From Chaetoceros tenuissimus (taxonomy: Eukaryota > Bacillariophyta > Thalassiosirophyceae > Chaetocerotales > Chaetocerotaceae), in the NCBI GenBank assembly GCA_021927905.1, contig BLLK01000029.1, forward strand, positions 62,001 through 126,000: a stretch of 64,000 nt of DNA. The letters run 5' to 3'. The position numbers and the translations under genes are program-made. Numbering within the stretch: position 1 is the stretch's first letter; each line of letters starts with the position of its first letter. This document shows, piece after piece, positions 41,771 to 52,004 of the stretch. The notes under the pieces are model-generated. The model was not told the origin of the DNA. It searched no databases and saw only the letters and a list, made by a program, of their open reading frames with translations.

Positions 41771-42376
41771 CCAACAGTGCGTAATATTTTTTTCTTCAAA
41801 AGCATCATAGTACTTACTATCATTTACAAAAATGTAAGTACATCCAAGGTATTTACTTTCTATTGACTTGTCAAAAAATCATGTTAATTTGTACTTCGTG
41901 GCTTGTTCCCTTTCTTCTCGAACAAAGATTCTTCAGATTGAAAAACAATCGTTCTTGGATGAAAGCTTCATTCACCGTGTCAATGCTATTGTCCTTTCGA
42001 GAAGAATATAAACTTGCAATGACAAAGAAATTTTTCTGCAATTCAATCCTCTTCTTGCAATTATTTGCTCTTGTAACTGTAGGTTTCTAGCAGCATAACA
42101 AATATTCTAGCTACAAGTGATGTAGAAAGAAGAAATAATATGATACCAATTCTCAAGACGTATTTGGTATCAAGTGTTAGATTATAAAATAGACATAGAT
42201 TTACGCAAGTGTGCTTGGATTGAAAATGGCACATCCTTTTTGAATTTTATGTACATGATTTTTTCGTGTATAATTATTTCTTGCTTTCATCCTTTCCAAA
42301 ATGATCATATTCTTGAATAGCTCTCAGAGTCAACTTATTTTCCTGACCTCAACTCTTGTGATTTTTTATACACTCT
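41771..42376. other. Spacer between the island and core genes
   Basis: AT-rich. A 75-codon ORF at 41863-42090 has no motif I recognise and is not called. Beyond this point none of the island's repeat modules recur, apart from the HSF-derived fragment near 2.3 kb. Confidence 0.45.
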
Positions 42377-45325
42377 TCACTTTTTACGAACCATTTTCAT
42401 ACAGAGATGGGGACTATCCCTCCGAAAAAGATCGTGCCGATATCCTCCAGAACCCAATCCTTTTTTGATAAGACAAAAACCGTAAAGATGTATTTGCTTT
42501 CGGAATGAATTGAACTTGGTCTGGTCGAAATATTTTGGCATGATTTCTTTGATAAATCGTTCCGGCTTTCTCACAATGAAAGCGCGGCCTTCAAGAATCC
42601 AAGAGACGATAGCATCAGGGCTGTCGTTGGATTCCCATTCAAGCAATCTAAACAACTTCAAAGGGAATAGCTGATCTGGATCGCCTTTCTTCGTTCTCGA
42701 AGAGTCGGAGACTTTGCCAAGGTCATGATACGTAGATGGTCGACCTGGAGCTTGGAATGATGTCGATGATAAGTTGGCTGTTTCTATCGAAGATATACTA
42801 GAACAAGTTGTATCTACTGGAGAATACAATCGTGCAAATATATTAGAACAAGGCATAGTTACATTTGATGTGTTGTTTCTGAGATCAGATCTAGCATCTT
42901 GGTGGACTTCATTAGATGATACTTTATCTCTTGACCTTATGGCTTTGAAGTGTGTCTTGTTAACATCCCTTTCTCTACCTTGAACATCTATAAATGCATT
43001 TTTCAGAAAGCAGTTTGTATCTTGTCTCTCAGTTGAAATTTGTTTCTGTGTTCTTTCAAATTCAGAGTTAGGTTGATTCGTACGTTGTCTCATTTCTTCT
43101 TTTCCCTTACGCGATGATGATTCAGGTATAAGGAGAACTGCAGAATCAGGAATCATCTCGTAACTGAAATCACTCTGTTGAAATGTATCGGCCTGATTAC
43201 TTTGTCTCTGTTCAAAAATATCACACTGAAGGAGGTTGCTCTTGGAAGTCATGGGAATATCACCTTTGACATTTAGCTGAGTTTCGACATTTTCAAGAGC
43301 CTCAACATGAGCCCGGGTAGCTGCAATCTTTCCTCGAAGAAAATTTTGAGATGACATCATTCTTTCTTTTGACTTTTCGACATTCTTTGGATCAGTCAAG
43401 AATGTTGTATTGAAGTAGCGATCATACGTATCGGGCAATGAATAGTTACTGCCTGGAGGATTGAGCGAGTATGAAGGAGCTCTCTGATCCAATTTTGGAT
43501 TATGATAGCAATGCTTGTTTGTGGGAGATGTTTCAAGTGGTGTTTGACTTCTAGAAGAACTTTTTTCCAAGAGACTCATTTTCAATTCATCATGAGAACT
43601 TTCACAATCATTTCTTCCATCATATCGATTTGGATGTTGATGCAAATGTCGATATTGTATATGATCTCGATTCGACTCAATGGACTTATTCTGATCCTTC
43701 TGCGAAGTATATGCTCTAATAGTTTCAACGTGTACCTCATCTGGTATAGCACCCAAACAACTGGCAGAATCATTGATGTTATACGGATGGTTGTACGAGT
43801 ATGTAGAAGCTCTATGATCCTTCTGCTGTTGATGATGATTGTAATTATTGTGAGGAGCAAAAGCTGTAGGTGACGTATGACTACTTGAAGAAGCACTCCT
43901 TTTCTTGTCGATGGTACGCATATTCCTATCATCATTATCATCATCATACCGAGCAGTCACATGATCATGGGCTACAGATGTGTCAGGATGATTGACAGCA
44001 GAAGAATGATTGTACGAGTATGAAGAAGCTCTCTGATCCTTCTGCTGTTGTAGCTGCTGATGACGATCCATACTGTCGCTAGTAAAATATGGAGGTTGCG
44101 TATGACTCTTTGAGGAAGCACTCCTCTTCTTGTCGGAGATCAGCATATTCCTATCATCATTATCATCATCATACCGAGCACTAACATGATCATGGGCTAC
44201 GGATGTGTAAGGATGTTTGACAGCGGAAGGATGATTGCACGAGTATGAAGAAGCTCTCTGATCCTTCTGCTTTTGATGATGATTGTAATTATTGTGAGGA
44301 GCAAAAGCTGGAAGTTGCGTATGACTCTTTGAGGAAGCACTCCTCTTCTTGTCGGAGATCACCATATTCCTATCATCATTATCATCATCATACCGAGCAC
44401 TAATATGATCATGGGCTACAGATGTGTAAGGATGATTGACAGCAGAAGGATAAATGAATGTAGAAGAATGATTGTACGAGTATGAAGAAGCTCTCTGATC
44501 CTTCTGCTGTTGTACTTGTTGGTCATGACGGTCCACATTGTGAGTAGCAAAAGCTGGAGGTTGCGTATGACTACTCGAGGAAGCACTCCTCTTTTTTTCG
44601 AAGAAACGCATATTCCTATCTTCATTATCATGCCGAGCAGTAATATGGTCACGGGCTACAGATGTGTCAGGATGATTGAAAGCACCAGAAGGATGATTAT
44701 AGGAATATGTAGAAGCTCTCTGATCCTTCCGCTGTTGTAGCTGCTGATGACGGTCTATATTGTCACTAGTAAAATATGGAAGTGGCGTATATCTACTCGA
44801 GGAAGCACTCTTTTTCTTGTCGGAAATATTGTCACTACTAAAATATGGAAGTGGCGTATAACTACTCGAGGAAGCACTCCTTTTCTTGTCGGAGATATGC
44901 ATATTCCTATCATCAAATTGATAGGAATGATCATATGGTTCTGGAAAATCATAGAACAGCATGTTGCTATTGGTTTCATCTTCAATTCCGTTGGAAAGAA
45001 GATTGCCTTCTCTTTCAATTCTTTGTTTCTTAAATTGCTGTTTTTTTTCATCAATCTCTCTGAATCGATTTGGTTCAGTTTTATCTCTATTCCCGGCATG
45101 AGAATAAGGATTGTTTCGTTTGTAATTTGTTCTTCTATCTTCTGTTGGTTCAAAGAAATTCATATCATCAAATAGAGTTGCATTGTTCAGAGTCGAGTTA
45201 GGAGCAGAAATAAGACCAGGTTTTAACACCATAGAAGCGTTTTGAAACTCAGTGATGCTTTCCATCGCCCTTTCTGTTTCTTTTAGTCTTCTTTCTAAGT
45301 TTGTGTATGGAGGTGAAGAGTTCAT
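42377..45325 (-). CDS. HSF-type transcription factor with C-terminal DNA-binding domain
   Basis: 982 aa from the ATG at 45325; the frame is open upstream only from a GTG. The heat-shock-factor domain is the last 100 residues: FPLKLFRLLEW, PDAIVSWILEGRAFIV, FIKEIMPKYFDQTKFNSFRK, QIHLYGFCLIKK, and YRHDLFRRDSP. Classical HSFs have it at the N-terminus, followed by coiled-coil trimerisation repeats. Here about 880 residues precede it. Those are Ser/Asp/Asn/Gln/His-rich and include about five imperfect repeats of 73-80 residues (DRNM.ISDKKRSASS, QKDQRASSYSYNH, HPDTSVAHDH). Diatom genomes carry many HSF genes, so the family is expected, but this architecture is odd. I see no introns. A broken fragment of the repeat region lies at 2226-2510. 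Confidence 0.85.
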   Translation of the reverse strand: MNSSPPYTNLERRLKETERAMESITEFQNASMVLKPGLISAPNSTLNNATLFDDMNFFEPTEDRRTNYKRNNPYSHAGNRDKTEPNRFREIDEKKQQFKKQRIEREGNLLSNGIEDETNSNMLFYDFPEPYDHSYQFDDRNMHISDKKRSASSSSYTPLPYFSSDNISDKKKSASSSRYTPLPYFTSDNIDRHQQLQQRKDQRASTYSYNHPSGAFNHPDTSVARDHITARHDNEDRNMRFFEKKRSASSSSHTQPPAFATHNVDRHDQQVQQQKDQRASSYSYNHSSTFIYPSAVNHPYTSVAHDHISARYDDDNDDRNMVISDKKRSASSKSHTQLPAFAPHNNYNHHQKQKDQRASSYSCNHPSAVKHPYTSVAHDHVSARYDDDNDDRNMLISDKKRSASSKSHTQPPYFTSDSMDRHQQLQQQKDQRASSYSYNHSSAVNHPDTSVAHDHVTARYDDDNDDRNMRTIDKKRSASSSSHTSPTAFAPHNNYNHHQQQKDHRASTYSYNHPYNINDSASCLGAIPDEVHVETIRAYTSQKDQNKSIESNRDHIQYRHLHQHPNRYDGRNDCESSHDELKMSLLEKSSSRSQTPLETSPTNKHCYHNPKLDQRAPSYSLNPPGSNYSLPDTYDRYFNTTFLTDPKNVEKSKERMMSSQNFLRGKIAATRAHVEALENVETQLNVKGDIPMTSKSNLLQCDIFEQRQSNQADTFQQSDFSYEMIPDSAVLLIPESSSRKGKEEMRQRTNQPNSEFERTQKQISTERQDTNCFLKNAFIDVQGRERDVNKTHFKAIRSRDKVSSNEVHQDARSDLRNNTSNVTMPCSNIFARLYSPVDTTCSSISSIETANLSSTSFQAPGRPSTYHDLGKVSDSSRTKKGDPDQLFPLKLFRLLEWESNDSPDAIVSWILEGRAFIVRKPERFIKEIMPKYFDQTKFNSFRKQIHLYGFCLIKKGLGSGGYRHDLFRRDSPHLCMKMVRKK
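43918..44910 (-). repeat. Coding tandem repeats inside the HSF gene
   Basis: The marker catattcctatc recurs at about 43920, 44143, 44363, 44610 and 44899, spacings of roughly 220-290 bp that keep the reading frame. Some units differ by in-frame deletions (the 44820-44900 unit is partly doubled). Confidence 0.8.
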
Positions 45326-45631
45326 AGTGAAATTTATTGCATGATCAATTCGCACAAGTTATAGAGATGATTTCTTTGCTTGCTGTTTTTGATATTTTTT
45401 GCTTGGGGTCAAGAGGAGAAGCTTTGAAGGAGGAAGATGTATGTATATATATGTATGCAAGGTACTGTGTCACTACTTTAGACAATGTCTGAAGGTGCCA
45501 ATATGTATTACGTCTAAAAACATCACATTCCTTTCCGAGTCACGCGTGTAATCTTTTCGTATCACAAAAATAGACATATTGATTCGCGATTTACTTCTTT
45601 GCTACTTGCTACGTACCATACGTAGTACATT
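45326..45631. promoter_or_regulatory. Upstream region of the HSF gene
   Basis: The 300 bp between the HSF start and the tandem array must hold its promoter. It is AT-rich with atgtatatatatgtatgcaa near 45440. I see no certain site. Confidence 0.35.
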
Positions 45632-48600
45632 TACTTAGTTGGAAAATAATGTGGTTACAAGCCAATTTTGCCGTAGTCAGATGTGGATTTTCCACATTAA
45701 ATTCCTACAGATGCTACGTACGACTCCCACTTTTTACCGTATTTTGTTAGGAGAAAATTTCATACGTGAAAATTGACGGAATTTGATGTGGAAAATCCAC
45801 ATCTCGTAGAAGGGAGTACATACACCACCATACGCTTCCATTAACCAACACACATAACTAGCCTTTCTATCATGCAGTATACCATATAATTCTAACAACA
45901 ATCCACAGTTTGTAGGGCAGAGCATTTTAAAAGAGGAGGATCGAAATTAGGAACAACAATGAAATGAGGACAAGGACTGCCTACAAGAACTAGCTAGCTG
46001 CGCCATCACATATCACATACTACTTTCAGGAAGCCGAGCGAGGACATGCATGGCTGACGAGGATATGGCCATCAAGCGACCACAGCAATCACTAATGAGC
46101 TTCGCTAGAGGTGATGATAGAGATTACAAAACAGATGAATCAATAATGAGAGAATTCATTTACTTGTTTACCTGGTACAAGATCTGGGCAAGCTACGAGG
46201 AGTAGATTCTTGATAGGATGTCGATGAAGATAGATCATTTTTTCCATAGCTGTCATATTGAATTTTGAAAAGAGTAAAAATGATAATAACGACGAAAAGG
46301 AAAAGGTGAAATTGTATTAGGAGACAGTGCGAGGAGTAAAGATGACGAAAAATGGACGAAGTTGACTTGTGGAAATGGTTGGAATCGACACCAGCCATTT
46401 TCCACCGCAATGATGATGATCTTGATGAAAAAAATAATCATTTAAAATATATTTTTTCTATATGTATGGAATAAATAAATTGTAGTGCATAGGTTGAAAT
46501 AGTTCAACGAAGAAATTCAAAAATGTGAGCAAGAATTGTTTTGTATGCGAGAGACTTGCGAGCTTGCGAGCTTGCGAGAGTGTGGCTGATGTGAGATGTG
46601 GATCTTTGGTATCAAGGTCCCTAGCTAAATGTGGAAAATCCACATCAAATTCCATCCATGACTACTTAGTTGGAAAATAATGTGGTTACAAGCCAATTTT
46701 GCCGTAGTCAGATGTGGATTTTCCACATTAAATTCCTACAGATGCTACGTACGACTCCCACTTTTTACCGTATTTTGTTAGGAGAAAATTTCATACGTGA
46801 AAATTGACGGAATTTGATGTGGAAAATCCACATCTCGTAGAAGGGAGTACATACACCACCATACGCTTCCATTAACCAACACACATAACTAGCCTTTCTA
46901 TCATGCAGTATACCATATAATTCTAACAACAATCCACAGTTTGTAGGGCAGAGCATTTTAAAAGAGGAGGATCGAAATTAGGAACAACAATGAAATGAGG
47001 ACAAGGACTGCCTACAAGAACTAGCTAGCTGCGCCATCACATATCACATACTACTTTCAGGAAGCCGAGCGAGGACATGCATGGCTGACGAGGATATGGC
47101 CATCAAGCGACCACAGCAATCACTAATGAGCTTCGCTAGAGGTGATGATAGAGATTACAAAACAGATGAATCAATAATGAGAGAATTCATTTACTTGTTT
47201 ACCTGGTACAAGATCTGGGCAAGCTACGAGGAGTAGATTCTTGATAGGATGTCGATGAAGATAGATCATTTTTTCCATAGCTGTCATATTGAATTTTGAA
47301 AAGAGTAAAAATGATAATAACGACGAAAAGGAAAAGGTGAAATTGTATTAGGAGACAGTGCGAGGAGTAAAGATGACGAAAAATGGACGAAGTTGACTTG
47401 TGGAAATGGTTGGAATCGACACCAGCCATTTTCCACCGCAATGATGATGATCTTGATGAAAAAAATAATCATTTAAAATATATTTTTTCTATATGTATGG
47501 AATAAATAAATTGTAGTGCATAGGTTGAAATAGTTCAACGAAGAAATTCAAAAATGTGAGCAAGAATTGTTTTGTATGCGAGAGACTTGCGAGCTTGCGA
47601 GCTTGCGAGAGTGTGGCTGATGTGAGATGTGGATCTTTGGTATCAAGGTCCCTAGCTAAATGTGGAAAATCCACATCAAATTCCATCCATGACTACTTAG
47701 TTGGAAAATAATGTGGTTACAAGCCAATTTTGCCGTAGTCAGATGTGGATTTTCCACATTAAATTCCTACAGATGCTACGTACGACTCCCACTTTTTACC
47801 GTATTTTGTTAGGAGAAAATTTCATACGTGAAAATTGACGGAATTTGATGTGGAAAATCCACATCTCGTAGAAGGGAGTACATACACCACCATACGCTTC
47901 CATTAACCAACACACATAACTAGCCTTTCTATCATGCAGTATACCATATAATTCTAACAACAATCCACAGTTTGTAGGGCAGAGCATTTTAAAAGAGGAG
48001 GATCGAAATTAGGAACAACAATGAAATGAGGACAAGGACTGCCTACAAGAACTAGCTAGCTGCGCCATCACATATCACATACTACTTTCAGGAAGCCGAG
48101 CGAGGACATGCATGGCTGACGAGGATATGGCCATCAAGCGACCACAGCAATCACTAATGAGCTTCGCTAGAGGTGATGATAGAGATTACAAAACAGATGA
48201 ATCAATAATGAGAGAATTCATTTACTTGTTTACCTGGTACAAGATCTGGGCAAGCTACGAGGAGTAGATTCTTGATAGGATGTCGATGAAGATAGATCAT
48301 TTTTTCCATAGCTGTCATATTGAATTTTGAAAAGAGTAAAAATGATAATAACGACGAAAAGGAAAAGGTGAAATTGTATTAGGAGACAGTGCGAGGAGTA
48401 AAGATGACGAAAAATGGACGAAGTTGACTTGTGGAAATGGTTGGAATCGACACCAGCCATTTTCCACCGCAATGATGATGATCTTGATGAAAAAAATAAT
48501 CATTTAAAATATATTTTTTCTATATGTATGGAATAAATAAATTGTAGTGCATAGGTTGAAATAGTTCAACGAAGAAATTCAAAAATGTGAGCAAGAATTG

Positions 48601-49757
48601 TTTTGTATGCGAGAGACTTGCGAGCTTGCGAGCTTGCGAGAGTGTGGCTGATGTGAGATGTGGATCTTTGGTATCAAGGTCCCTAGCTAAATGTGGAAAA
48701 TCCACATCAAATTCCATCCATGACTACTTAGTTGGAAAATAATGTGGTTACAAGCCAATTTTGCCGTAGTCAGATGTGGATTTTCCACATTAAATTCCTA
48801 CAGATGCTACGTACGACTCCCACTTTTTACCGTATTTTGTTAGGAGAAAATTTCATACGTGAAAATTGACGGAATTTGATGTGGAAAATCCACATCTCGT
48901 AGAAGGGAGTACATACACCACCATACGCTTCCATTAACCAACACACATAACTAGCCTTTCTATCATGCAGTATACCATATAATTCTAACAACAATCCACA
49001 GTTTGTAGGGCAGAGCATTTTAAAAGAGGAGGATCGAAATTAGGAACAACAATGAAATGAGGACAAGGACTGCCTACAAGAACTAGCTAGCTGCGCCATC
49101 ACATATCACATACTACTTTCAGGAAGCCGAGCGAGGACATGCATGGCTGACGAGGATATGGCCATCAAGCGACCACAGCAATCACTAATGAGCTTCGCTA
49201 GAGGTGATGATAGAGATTACAAAACAGATGAATCAATAATGAGAGAATTCATTTACTTGTTTACCTGGTACAAGATCTGGGCAAGCTACGAGGAGTAGAT
49301 TCTTGATAGGATGTCGATGAAGATAGATCATTTTTTCCATAGCTGTCATATTGAATTTTGAAAAGAGTAAAAATGATAATAACGACGAAAAGGAAAAGGT
49401 GAAATTGTATTAGGAGACAGTGCGAGGAGTAAAGATGACGAAAAATGGACGAAGTTGACTTGTGGAAATGGTTGGAATCGACACCAGCCATTTTCCACCG
49501 CAATGATGATGATCTTGATGAAAAAAATAATCATTTAAAATATATTTTTTCTATATGTATGGAATAAATAAATTGTAGTGCATAGGTTGAAATAGTTCAA
49601 CGAAGAAATTCAAAAATGTGAGCAAGAATTGTTTTGTATGCGAGAGACTTGCGAGCTTGCGAGCTTGCGAGAGTGTGGCTGATGTGAGATGTGGATCTTT
49701 GGTATCAAGGTCCCTAGCTAAATGTGGAAAATCCACATCAAATTCCATCCATGACTA
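45632..49757. repeat. Four tandem copies of a 1031-bp unit
   Basis: Every landmark recurs at exactly +1031: tagttggaaaataatgtggt at about 45636, 46667, 47698 and 48729, and short ORFs with identical translations in each unit. By eye the four units are identical. Each holds three copies of a palindromic TGTGGA-(3)-TCCACA motif (unit 1: 45680-45698, 45785-45803, 46628-46646) and a gcgagcttgcgagcttgcgag minisatellite. The array lies between the HSF promoter and the 3' end of the helicase-associated-domain gene. More copies could have been collapsed in assembly. Confidence 0.95.
46172..46398 (-). CDS. Possible first exon of a type II membrane protein, repeated in each 1031-bp unit
   Basis: On the minus strand an ATG in good context (gaaaATGG) opens 75 codons. 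They encode an N-terminal part with basic and His residues (FRHLYSSH), a 20-residue hydrophobic segment (CLLIQFHLFLFVVIIIFTLF) and a polar Ser/Thr stretch, ending at a splice-donor-like CAG|GTAAAC at 46172/46171. This is the same start design as the island's Golgi enzymes. Identical copies are at 47203-47429, 48234-48460 and 49265-49491. I could not find a convincing rest of the gene: one acceptor at 45977 gives 28 more codons and a stop. Either a small gene family of four or chance. Confidence 0.3.
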
Positions 49758-49999
49758 CATTCCTAGTTGTGAAGAGAGAGCGCTTCGAAATAAATAATAA
49801 GTCTATCAAGTTCTATTCAAATAGGAGTTTCAATTTACCTCAAGGATCATCATATTTTTCAAGCTCATAAAAGGTAATTGTCTAATTCCATATCCATATG
49901 AGAACTCGCATTAATAATACACCAATAATGCCCATCCGCTACAGGTACCACTACTACTAACGTCAAGAAGAGAGGAAGAGGGCGTAAGAAACCATTCAT
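49758..49999. other. Spacer after the tandem array
   Basis: 240 bp of non-repeated AT-rich sequence containing the 3' flank of the next gene. Nothing recognised. Confidence 0.5.
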
Positions 50000-51468
50000 T
50001 TACTTTTCCCCTTCTCCATCAATAGCCCTTGCTGCGATTTCGTCATTCATTAGATTTTCTTCCTTAAGAAATCCCATAGAAGTCAGACTCTGAAACATGT
50101 CTTTGCTTAGGGTATCACTGCTGTGCTCTCCACCGTTTTCTTTCACTTTTTTGCATATTTTCCTATATTCCGTTCTCATATCTTCAACGCAAAGTCCAAA
50201 TGTTGGATTAGACTGATAAAAACTTGGAACATTGCAGTGTCCCTCTTTGGCATGGAAATCTTTCAACAACAAAATACCATCACTGAAACGTTTACGTGAT
50301 AGCTCTTCCTTCAGCTCAAAGATGAAACCCATATCTTTTAGTTGGCGAACACGATCCTCTGAGAGTTTTGGCGACTTCCCTTTCGCTTTGTTGGGCTTCT
50401 TCTTGGCCAATCGATATGTCCTTCTAACATAGCTAACCCATTTCCCTAGACCTTGAAAATCTTGGTTATCTTCTCTTACATTACAATGTCCATTCGCTTT
50501 TCGAAAGGATTCAAGTTCTTCGATTCTTCGTTCCCAAGTTTGTTTTCTCGACAGCCTAGGCTCAAAATCAAATCCTATTTCTAATAGTTGGGAAATGTGG
50601 TCCTCAGATATATGAGGCCTAAAAGCAATAAAAAATTAGATGAAATGAAGTCTATAATTAATCGGAAGTGCTGCAATATCTTCAGTATTTTTTTACTTAC
50701 CCAGTGATGTATAGTCTATCGTCAAGTTCCTTTTCTCCTCCGCCATTCGGATATTTCTTGGCTATACTCTTTCTGATATCCATCAACTTTCTATACCTCC
50801 TGCGTTGAGTATCAATCCATGTCCCGAGTGGTGGGTTTTCCGAATACTGGGAAATAAAAAAGTTAGACGAATATAAGTATGGACTTTAAATGTAAAACAT
50901 AGAATGATTGTTTTCATCCTACCTTATGAGGAATATTCAAATGACCGTGTTTTGTTTTGAACTCCTTCAATTCATTGAGTCTATGGGCAAAATCTTTTCT
51001 TGGCTTTCGACCAAATTCTTGAGGTCTTGATCTCATGGCGGGTTGTGTTGCCCCCTCATCGTTCTTTGCATGCATTTCTTCACCGGCTGGCTTTAAATTT
51101 GGCATATTTGTAGGAACGTCAAGGCCTAGATTATCAGGAAAGATAGCAAGTCCAGCCATTGGATCAGCTACCATCATTGGTTGCGGTGCAATGGGTACAT
51201 ATCCTTGTGAATTACTCATGGGATTCATAGTGGCAGTGTGATGGTAAGCATGCATACCCTGACTAAAGTAATTTTGTTGCATATGTTGACGGTCATAAGC
51301 AATTGGCTGCTGCTGTGATGTTGTGCACTTCCCATCTTGATCATCATTGCCTGATGGCAAAGATGTTCCACCTTGTTGATTGAAGCCTTCCGCAGCGACA
51401 TAGTTCGCATCTTCGTCTACTACTGGAAAGGAGTACAACGATGAAATTCGTGTTTCTTTTTTTGGCAT
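50000..51468 (-). CDS. Helicase-associated-domain protein
   Basis: Exons 50923-51468, 50701-50846 and 50000-50618 (minus strand), with GT-AG introns of 76 and 82 bp and matching phases; about 436 aa. The N-terminal 150 residues are low-complexity (Gln/Met/Asn). Then come three helicase-associated domains, recognised by the pattern W/F..R...L..F....GH.(N)(I/V)P....N..LG.W...R..Y: ELKEFKTKHGHLNIPHK, ELESFRKANGHCNV and LLKDFHAKEGHCNVPSF. This domain family is common in diatom proteins lacking any helicase core and is thought to bind nucleic acid. The first intron splits the first domain after HKV's lysine. Function is unknown; a regulatory DNA-binding role is the likely guess. Confidence 0.82.
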
Positions 51469-52004
51469 CTTTGGGTCCTTGTTCTAGGTATTCTAGTGGT
51501 TCGTAGAAAAGTGAATTGGAATACTTTCTAATTGAATTTATGAATGTCGGAAGGAACTAGAAAAATGTGATGTCTTCGTCCTTCTATTACGTTTGAAGTG
51601 CACTAATGGAGCAGCTGTAAAAGAAGTGGAAGTTGCTGTGTACACACTGTATTTCAGTTGGAAGTGTGGAAAAAGGGGCTGCTTCATTACCGGTATCCTA
51701 CGGTTTCACGTACGTAGGCATGATACTACCATAATGAGCTACAGAAGCCAGTCATTGTTTTGGAAGAAAAACCATTTATTTTTACTTTCATTGATGCATT
51801 TTGGGCGGAAGTAAGGAAATCAATCATTTTATTGCTGCAAATTTTGTAAACAATACCCTCAACTATGATTCATTGATCTCTAATCTAAGAGTTATTGTTC
51901 AATATGGCAGAAAGATGAAACGAATACTAATGCTGATTTATTTACATGGAAGAGTTAATTTATAATTCTTCGGGCGTTTACATGCGTACGGCATGTTTCA
52001 GAAA
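51469..52004. other. Intergenic, nothing recognised
   Basis: Upstream region of the helicase-associated-domain gene and 3' flank of the Vps18-like gene. Two short plus-strand ORFs (51593-51814 and 51946-52140) lack motifs; the second overlaps the Vps18 coding end and is a shadow. Confidence 0.5.

Noticed and set aside
43502-45175. Several ORFs of 60-140 codons on both strands within the HSF gene
   Set aside because: They are alternative frames of the repeated low-complexity coding sequence and share its repeats.
45632-49757. CRISPR-like or integron-like array
   Set aside because: The period is 1031 bp with no spacers between short repeats, and the genes around have introns; this is a eukaryotic tandem array.
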